This document shows, piece by piece, positions 56,139 to 64,000 of a DNA stretch of 64,000 nt. The notes beneath the pieces are model-generated. The model ran no database searches and was not told the DNA's origin. It saw nothing but the letters and a program-made list of their open reading frames with translations. Source of the DNA: Prostheceraeus crozeri (lineage: Eukaryota; Platyhelminthes; Polycladida; Euryleptidae); NCBI GenBank assembly GCA_907163375.1, contig CAJQUW010007511.1:96018-160017 (forward strand), in the 5' to 3' direction. Position 1 is the stretch's first letter. Each line of letters begins with the position of its first letter. The position numbers and the translations under genes were made by a program.

Positions 56139-56319
56139 AAAACTGTTGGTTTTTTTTATTACGTGGTTTCTGTTCGGAAGCTTAGTGCTATTTTATTGAA
56201 TAATTACAAGTAAGAAACGAGAAAACCACCTACAAACACGACTGAAGGACAATGTCCAGCTGGCAGAGATCAGGAGGAGGGGACGCGGTCCACCATCAAC
56301 TCAAGACATACCATAGATG

Positions 56320-56653
56320 AATAATATCACAAAATCGTATTTAGGCAGTTGAAAAAATAGTTAATTAGCCATAAATAAATAAATTATTACTGCAAAGAAA
56401 ACCTCTTAATACCAACCCAAATTACGAGTATCTTAATATTAAAAAAGTTATTAATAATTCACAAGACTGGAATTGTCTGCTTACCTGACAAGGGTCTGAA
56501 GTCCTAGTGACTTGATAATTCCAGCAGAATCGTTAATAAACGTTATTATTTAATTGTGACTAGAGGGATAATTCGAGGCGCTATCCTAAACCTTAATCTA
56601 AACATCGTGATGACACTTAAGCCTTTCCCATCTGGACCCTATCAGCGTCACGT
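56320..56653. repeat. Fragment of the 500-bp unit plus permuted-PLE tail
   Basis: Matches about 30228-30562: the end of a 500-bp unit ('aataatatcacaaaatcg' on), the 'gactagagggataattcg' junction and 'cctatcagcgtcacgt'. It stops abruptly on both sides. A third genomic place where unit and tail are joined shows that they belong to one element. Confidence 0.88.
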
Positions 56654-58078
56654 CAATGTTATATCAAAAATATTTTAGAATGATTTCAGCACGTCCTTTA
56701 CTCAGGAAGGACATGGTGCCAAGCGCAAAGCACATCCATCGATAGCAAGTTCTATTTGGATATTAAGGCTTAGCACATGCCAACTCTAAAAGGCTACATG
56801 ATTCAGTGTGAGACCATATGAATGTGCTGTGAAGGACAACAAGATGCCACACTTTGGCACTGAAGTCTCGGTCGCTTGCGACATTGAGATGTCCGACATC
56901 CATTCATTCCAATTCCTAGTGCTATCGAATATTCAGTCGGCAGTGCATGAATAATGCAGATCCATCATTATTTGATGAAGTGTTTCCGTAACACTCTATT
57001 ACACGTAAATACTACAGCAATTTAACTTTATCCCCCTTGTGCCCACCGTCCTAAAAATCGGTCAGAGTTCAAAGTAGGACTTAATGATAAAGACAATAAT
57101 AATTAATGATACCAGACCTAGCAACTTATGTCGCGCAATATCATGCCGAAAATCTGAAATTTTATTGCCTTGGTCATTGATGGGCTCATAGTGAAATTAA
57201 TGGAGATTTGCAATAAACACTGCAATGAGGCATGGATAGTGGGCATTAATTCGATTGGAGAGTCGTCCTGACAGATGTCATCATAATTACTTAATTTCAA
57301 TGGAAGGCAACAACAAACTAAATTCAACTATACTTCAAATGTAAAACTATTTCAACTCAATATCTAAAGAGAATGACAACTACAGTGTGTTAAGTCAATA
57401 CAAGACCTTTCATTCACCGACCGCACTCGCTTGACCCAGGAATCGAACAGAAGTCCGCGATGTAGACGAGCTCGCACCTTCTTCACTAGGCAACGCTGGT
57501 GGTATGCGTTGTCTATTTCAACTCAGTCAGAGGTTTTCAGAAAGTGTTCAAAAATGACAATAGCTTGGGGGAAGTACCCTTATTTTACTATGAAAATATT
57601 TGTAAATTATCCAGTCATTTAAAATATTAGATAAAACGAATGTCTCTTACCGACAACTGCACCGTCTGAAATGATTATTTGTAAATAGAACTTCAGACTT
57701 TTGCTGAAGATGAGAGTGACCTGTCCTCATTCTTGACTAATCAGGTTCGTATTTTCAGCGCACTCTCTTATGTTGACATGAAAAGTTGTCCTACATGAAA
57801 CTGCAGAGAAATTGACATAAGCGGGAGACGTGTGGAATGAATAGATGACAATCCTTGACCAGACTTTCTAACATTACCAGATCAAGAAAGAAGCTCGGCA
57901 TTGCTTTTTGAAATCAATGTTGAACTTTGTTCAGAGAAAATAAAGACTGGTCCTGTCCTAATTTTCAAGGATTAGAATGAGACGAAAAATGGCTTCCGTC
58001 GATTAAGACATGATCAAAACATTTTAATGAATCATTATCAGAATAGTTCATTATCCATATCAGGATTGGCATAGTATA
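56654..58078. other. No gene seen; one tRNA-like relic
   Basis: On the minus strand about 57515-57419, 'tagtgaagaaggtgcgagct' followed by 'gttcgattcctggg' resembles a tRNA D-arm region and pol III B box, but the T-arm does not pair properly, so it is at best a decayed tRNA or SINE head. The rest is AT-rich without domains. Confidence 0.4.
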
Positions 58079-58862
58079 CAGCGGCTGCCCAGAGCATTTA
58101 TTCAATTGAAAGAGTATACGAGGTTTGATTATTTGGAGGTGGAGATTATAGAGTGACTATCATGAATATGCATTGCTTCCGGACTGCACCCGATTCCGTG
58201 ACCCCCTTTCGCCCCCCTATGTACTAGACATCAATTGAATTTATTCATATTTTTATTTATATTTTATATTTTTGAGCACGGCTGCAAGCCGTCACAAAAC
58301 ATTCTTTGGAACTGCCTTGACACTAAACTAACAATGACAGCAATTTTATCTGAGGCCTTCATCCCGACAGCAACCCCCAAACTTTGAAAATCACCCCTTC
58401 CTGTAATACAATTGAATTTATTCAATAGAGCAATGACACGCCTACAAATCACCTAAAAGTATTCCCTAGCTCAATTGACGCTAAGCTAGCAATGACATGA
58501 ATTTTACCTTGATTGCGTCAACACTGCTACAAATTGTCTCAAAATATTCCTTTACAACTCTTTGACATGATTACAGTAACGACAATACCTTAAACTGATG
58601 ACTTCTGTGTGAAAGTGATCCAGCCAGGGTTGGAACTGCTCCGACTTTTTCAATCCAACATCTGTTAGGTTGACAGCCGTGCCATTGTTCTATTGAATAA
58701 ATTCATGTACATTGTCATGTACATAGGGTGCGAAAAGGGGTCACGGAATCGGGTGCAGTCCGGCAGCAATGCATATTCATGAAAGTCACTCTATAATCTT
58801 CACCTCCAATACTCAAACCTCGTACCCTCTTTCCATTGAATAAATGCTATGGGCAGCCGGTC
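58079..58862. mobile_element. 784-bp element with ~150-bp terminal inverted repeats
   Basis: The left arm (about 58079-58227) and right arm (about 58717-58862) are inverted copies sharing CGGCTGCCC, AGCATTTATTCAATTGAAAG, GAGGTTTGA, 'atgaatatgcattgct' and 'cggactgcacccgattccgt'. The dinucleotide TA is on both sides (58077-58078 and 58863-58864), suggesting a Tc1/mariner-type non-autonomous element. There are about ten mismatches between arms, so moderate age. No ORF with a transposase motif lies inside. Confidence 0.75.
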
Positions 58863-58979
58863 TAAGATGAAGCCTTCAATTTGACAAACTCATGAACACT
58901 CGAGAGTCAGTGCAGTCTTCTGACATAATACCATAGCAATCGAAAAATGTGCTGTTTCTTCAGCATTAGTAAACACGTC

Positions 58980-61900
58980 AAATTGTAAGAATTAGCTTCA
59001 GTGACTGAACAGTTATCAACCGGATCACACAACAAAGAGACACAATCGATGTCAAGTTCTACAGAGAAGTTTGTGAACGTTTTTTCGTGTGCCTGCTAAC
59101 TTTTTTAACAATGTTCGGAGGACCCAACATTATCGAGAAAACTTTTGCGCAATGATCTGAATTCCTCGAATCTGAGGGAATCGTGGCGATCGGAGCATTT
59201 TGAATGAATTCAGAGCAATTCGCAAGCGACGCACGACTATTTTTCCTGTGTTCGTAAGGTATTAAAAGTTTAGTTTTGATCACTTAGTAAGTTCCTCTAT
59301 GTGCCATCGCCTTGAATCGCACTTCTAGAAAAGTGATAAGCTCAAACAATCTAATTCTATGCACCCATTTGTCGTGCCTTCAGGCAACGAAGAACACCGA
59401 AAACCTGTCATGTTTTGCAATTATCACTTTTTGAAATTCTAGTCCAAAAGATTCTGATTTCACGGGAGTTTTAGCAATATCAATAACTGGCTGCTTAATT
59501 CTCATTGAGCCTGAGTTAAAGACTCAACTAAGACTAATGATGAACATTTTACTTCTTCGTCATTCTCATACGATGATGAAAGTCATCCCAGTAGCCATTT
59601 ATAATAGAATATAATGCTTACTAATTTAAATTATTAGTTAAAGTAGTCCTAAGGAGGACTGATGGCGTTCTCCAATCCGCAAGTGTACAAAGGCAATGCT
59701 ACTGTAACCATTGGATTAATCAGTTCTTAAAAGAACTCAATGTAGCTTTCTCGCGGCAACGAATTAAAATTGATCAGCTTTGGCCCAATATCTGGTAAAA
59801 ATGGAAATCTTAAGACTTGTAATACTACTCATTCTTTCTGTTGATATACTAATACCATAGATTCCAAACACTGCCGTATACACGTTCAAAACAGACTTCT
59901 AATATACTGTACCGACTACAGATGCTGATAGTGGAAATAGAATAAGACAATTGTCACCATAGGTAAGGAATTAAAAATGGATATAAAAAACAACAGGAAA
60001 CCGATGAATAAAAATTGGAAAAGTGGAGGTAAAATATGGAAATACAACGATGCTACTACACTGATTACCAGTGAACTATATCTGACACTACACAAAGTGG
60101 AAAGTGGATAATGGAGGTAAACAATAGAATTACAATGACACTCTACTACACCGAAAGCAATGAAACTATACACACTATACCTAAGACTACACATGGAAAA
60201 TACTATTTCTTCACTTGAATTTGTTATCGCCAGTTTCTTCATCCGTCTATAGAATTCATATAGAATTCTATAGAATTCATCCGTCATTCTCATACGATGA
60301 TGAAAGTCATCCCAGTAGCCATTTATAATAATAGAATATCATGCTTACTAATTTAAATTATTAGTTAAAGTAGTCCTAAGGAGGACTTGATGGCGTTCTC
60401 CAATCCGCAAGTGTAAACAAAAGGCAATGCTACTGTAACCATTGGAATTAATCAGTTCTTAAAAGAACTCAATGTAGCTTTCCTCGCGGCAACGAATTAA
60501 AAATTGATCAGCTTTTGGCCCAATATCTGGTAAAAATGGAAATAATCTTAAGACTTTGTAAAACTACTCTTCTTTCTGTTGATATACTAATTACCATAGA
60601 TTCCAAACACTGCGTATACACTTCAAAACAGACTTCTAATATACTGTAACCGACTACAGATGCTGATAGTGGAAATGAATAAGACAAGTGGACACCATAG
60701 GTTTAAAGGAAATTAAAAATGATATATAAAACAACAGGAAACCGAAGATTAAAAATTGGAAAAGTGAGTTAAAATATGGAAATACAACGATGCCTACTTA
60801 CACAGATTTACAAGTGAACTATTATCGACACTACACAAATTGGGAAAGTGATAATGGAGTTAAACAATAGAATTACAATGACACTCTACTACACCGAAAG
60901 CAATGAAACTATACACACTATACCTAAGACTACACATGGAAAATACTATTTCTTCACTTGAATTTGTTATCGCCAGTTTCTTCATCCGTCTATAGAATTC
61001 ATATAGAATTCTATAGAATTCATCCGTCATGAAAGATTGAGAAAAAGAGAAAATTCTCTCGAGTCAGAGGTGTTAGAATCAATTAACTTCACAGTCATGG
61101 CGTACAACAGCTCCACTACAATCTTCATGTGCCACTAGAGCTCATTCTGAAGGACATTGATCCAATCGATCTGCGAAGACTTCACTTATCATCGCTTCTT
61201 CTTTCATTGTCTCACTTATTATCTTCTTTCTTGCTAATTTTTGATTTTTGGACTTTGTTATATTCACTCTTTTGAGATTTTCATTATTCCACTTTTGATC
61301 GTGGTGGGTCTGAATGCGGTGATCAATAACAAATTCTCCAGAATTGCTGTTTTTTTTACTTTCTGAGCAAACTAAGTCAGGGTAATTAAAAATACATATA
61401 ATAATCTAAATACAAAAAACAGTCATCCTGCTAATTAATTGCATCCTAAATGAACTAAGATAATCCTAATTCCTTTCCAAATTAGGCTGCCTGTATTCAA
61501 ATTCGTTTACTACAATAGCTGAAGACACTGTCGATGCATGAAGTCAGCCTAAAACATCAAATCAAATAATAAATCAAAGGACTCTTCAATGCCCCCCAGG
61601 TTTTTAAGGTCTACAATTCATGAGATCAGACTTTTTCAAGATATGATGATAATATCAGTCTTAATTTCCAAAATAAATTTTGCATGCGACAGGAGGCCTT
61701 CAAAGTGTTAAAAGTAAATGGAGTAATAGAAATTTAGATAATATATGCTGGCGCTTATTGGTAATGTAGTTGTGTTTGTTAAGTGATATCACAGTTTCTC
61801 ATATAGACACAGTTAATTTGCATTTCGAAAAAAAAAACCAAGCTGCCCTTAATTCATTATGAGAATAATATGCACTTTTGCAGGTGCTCTTTTCCTACTA

Positions 61901-64000
61901 ACCGATACGAGTGGATGCTTGCTTGTAGTAATTGCAGCGCTATTCATTGGCATCGTTAACAGTATTTAGACCATACAGGAGTATTGGTGCATGTTAATAG
62001 TTCTAGTGCATATTCTAGCATATTGCTCCATGCGATGCCGGTGCCTAGCAACCTAAATGGAAAAATAAAAAACTGGTCAATACGGCTAAGTACATTCAAT
62101 CCGTGTTTGAAAATAGACTGCATGCATATGTACGTCGCTCATATCCAGTTATGATTGTAATCGTTTTAGGTCACTTCTCGCATTATGATTTATGAGTGTC
62201 TCCAGAAGGGACGACGGCTGATATATCTGTTCCTAAATACAAATTCATGACCCAAATAATGACGACCAAATAGTAAAATATATGTCGGTCAGAAAAAAAT
62301 GTCAGCTGTCATAATGTCGGCGTGTTGAACAACCAGGTTGGTTTGGCGGCTAAAATGCCTTTTTGCGATGCCATTGCTTGTTTACAGATTGCAACTCTTT
62401 TCTTGCAAAACACGACATTCTTCTCTGATAGAACCATTTCCAACGTAGTGATATCTGTGATGGGTGACTGTTCATTCCAATTTCATGTAGTTTGTAAATA
62501 GTTTCGTTTCTTATTTTAAAATCAATGTTGATTATTTCTTTAATGCTTGGATTTTTACTGTGTGTGTGTTTTAGTTCTTTGTTATCATTCGATGACTGAG
62601 TTATTAATGAATTTTTGAATTATTAGTTTTATTTGATTCGTTATCCCTAACAACCAATTGTGTTTGTTGAACTATTGATTTTCGTGTTGGTCACAAAATT
62701 GCAAGAAAACGGTATCTTGCAATTTCTAAGAGATATGTACAAAAAGATCAATATCTTTTGGTGGAATAAACATTTTGCGAATCTTTATGCTGTTTAAGGA
62801 AGTAGCGAATTAGCAGGTGAATGCTGCCGTACAAATTTACACAGCTCCTTTTAAACCAGGTGCATGTCAGTTTTTATCACGATTTTGGCTTTCAGTTATT
62901 TAATAGAAGCTTTTGATACTTCCGAAATTATCAATCAAATGACTGCTCTTTTAGGGAGAATGTAATGTCGTAAATAAAATAAAATGAAATTAAATTATGA
63001 ATAAAATTGATTTATACATAGGATAAATAAGCAAACCATTCTGTGGACGAGCTTCAATAATCCACAGTCATTTTCCATGTTGTAGTATTAAACAGACGGC
63101 CCAGAGTGTATTTTAATAGACAGCTTAGTTTCATCAGATCTATGATTGGAACCAAGGTCATTCATGAATGCAGACAGAACACTCTATTGAAAGGCCTCAC
63201 GCATTTCAGGGAGTCACATGGATTCATGGACGTCTGCTTTCATGGCATTCAGATGGATGTCAACATCTAAGATGTCACAATATTACCATTGGAAATACAT
63301 AGGAATTTTGCTATCCTCTCTATTTCTGAAAAGGCGGAGTATGTATGATTCTGGAGACGCCGAAGCTTTGAGTTAGGTTAGAGGTGTGCTATGTGAAAGT
63401 TTTATGTACTACTCGTTCCTTGCACAAGTTCGCGTTAGAAACCGGACCATAGTTGACATGAATGAAAACTGATGAGGGCAATATTTTCCATCTTGTCTTT
63501 CTGGTTGCGGATAAATTTCATAGAAATATTTGTATAATCACCCTGGGGCATGGGACATTTGCCACGATTTAGAAGACAAATATTCTATGAGATCTGGGGT
63601 ATGATCAATCGTAGAAATCCGGGCCCAGATTTCTACATTTTCTTGCCCTTCTAGCTTCATGGAATGCTTGTTTTCGATCATTCATATAGAGTCAATGTGA
63701 TATCCTTCCAGATGGACCGTCTTGTGGTTCTTACAATGGATGAAATTTATAAAGAACAAAATGCGTGCGCGCTTAAAAGAATGCACAGTAGCTTTACAAC
63801 AATATTTTTTCACAATAATTCATGTGCTGACACCTAGCCTATACTTGCAACATATTCTTCATCTAAATATGATATTGATGAGGTTTGAATTGTGAAAATA
63901 CAGGCCTAAATGTTTTCAAATGATGAAAAAGTACGATGAACTTATTGCGACTAACGTTCATCAATGAAGTAGAGTGACGATGATCCCTTATATTGTATAC
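58980..64000 (+). repeat. Segmental duplication, copy B (runs off the window)
   Basis: Matches copy A from 11650. The first 580 bp are close to identical. From about 61030 on, copy B shows many one- or two-base insertions and deletions relative to copy A. It lacks the Gypsy element (empty site near 62530) and the palindrome (near 63984). It has its own insertion at 59564-61030. The left end of the hAT-like element is present but altered near 62334. Confidence 0.85.
59564..61030. mobile_element. Two head-to-tail copies of an unknown ~730-bp sequence
   Basis: Copies 59564-60287 and 60288-61030 both start TCTCATACGATGATG and end TCCGTCAT. The 6-bp CGTCAT occurs before, between and after them (59558, 60282, 61025); copy A has a single CGTCAT at 12223-12228. 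So this is an insertion, with CGTCAT as likely target duplication. I see no coding motif; a 125-residue frame (59916-60293, minus) is not kept in the second copy. The copies differ mostly by single-base indels. Family unknown. Confidence 0.6.

Noticed and set aside
57419-57515. Functional tRNA gene on the minus strand
   Set aside because: The B-box-like sequence is good but the T-stem and acceptor stem do not pair.
59916-60293. 125-aa hydrophobic minus-strand ORF
   Set aside because: It is broken in the adjacent near-identical copy and its composition follows AT-rich DNA.

Overview
The window looks like repeat-rich intergenic DNA from a metazoan, probably a marine invertebrate. Supporting signs are AT-rich sequence, a 5'UTR intron acceptor and poly(A) signal around one host gene, a vertebrate-style LRR-Ig receptor, Tc1, mariner, hAT-like and Gypsy elements, two classes of Penelope-like element (PLE), and several foldback and satellite families. 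LRR-Ig expansion and foldback elements would fit a deuterostome such as an amphioxus or echinoderm, but that is a weak inference. Only one convincing host gene is present, the LRR-Ig protein at 22607-23824 (minus).

Layout: 1-4.1 kb holds three kinds of decayed tandem repeat. 4129-5769 is a Tc1 transposon with a full-length transposase frame. 6.06-9.93 kb is a satellite with a 355-bp dimeric unit. 11650-20960 is copy A of a segmental duplication whose copy B runs from 58980 to the window end. Copy A carries a hAT-like element (13494-20952), and inside it lie a young Gypsy/Ty3 element with identical LTRs and a 748-bp almost perfect palindrome. Copy B lacks both inner insertions, so empty sites are visible. 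After the host gene comes a mariner (25016-26312), then four ~500-bp tandem repeats (28477-30475).

The most unusual part is 28.5-56.7 kb. A permuted PLE (GIY-YIG nuclease at the N-terminus, minus strand) is split by an 11.66-kb element at 40156-51818. That element has terminal inverted repeats starting GTAG(T/C)AATCCCGTGG and an 8-bp target duplication, TCGTGTCA. It is built as a giant foldback: two arms of about 4.7 kb in inverted orientation, with purine-rich subrepeats outside and control-like repeats in the middle. Each arm carries an ORF whose longest version (179 aa, 46963-47502 minus) reads as a two-lobe TATA-binding-protein (TBP) core. Next to it are tandem 84-86-bp repeats, each with a TATA box and an AP-1 site, and paired arrays of poly(A) signals facing each other. 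The left part of this element plus the flanking PLE tail is tandemly duplicated (29415-37710 and 37711-46011). A second, canonical PLE (nuclease at the C-terminus) with perfect 692-bp inverted arms lies at 53696-55984.

A mobile element carrying a TBP-like gene beside arrays of TATA boxes is the best candidate here for an undescribed system. The TBP call comes from reading the protein by eye and needs a profile or structure search.
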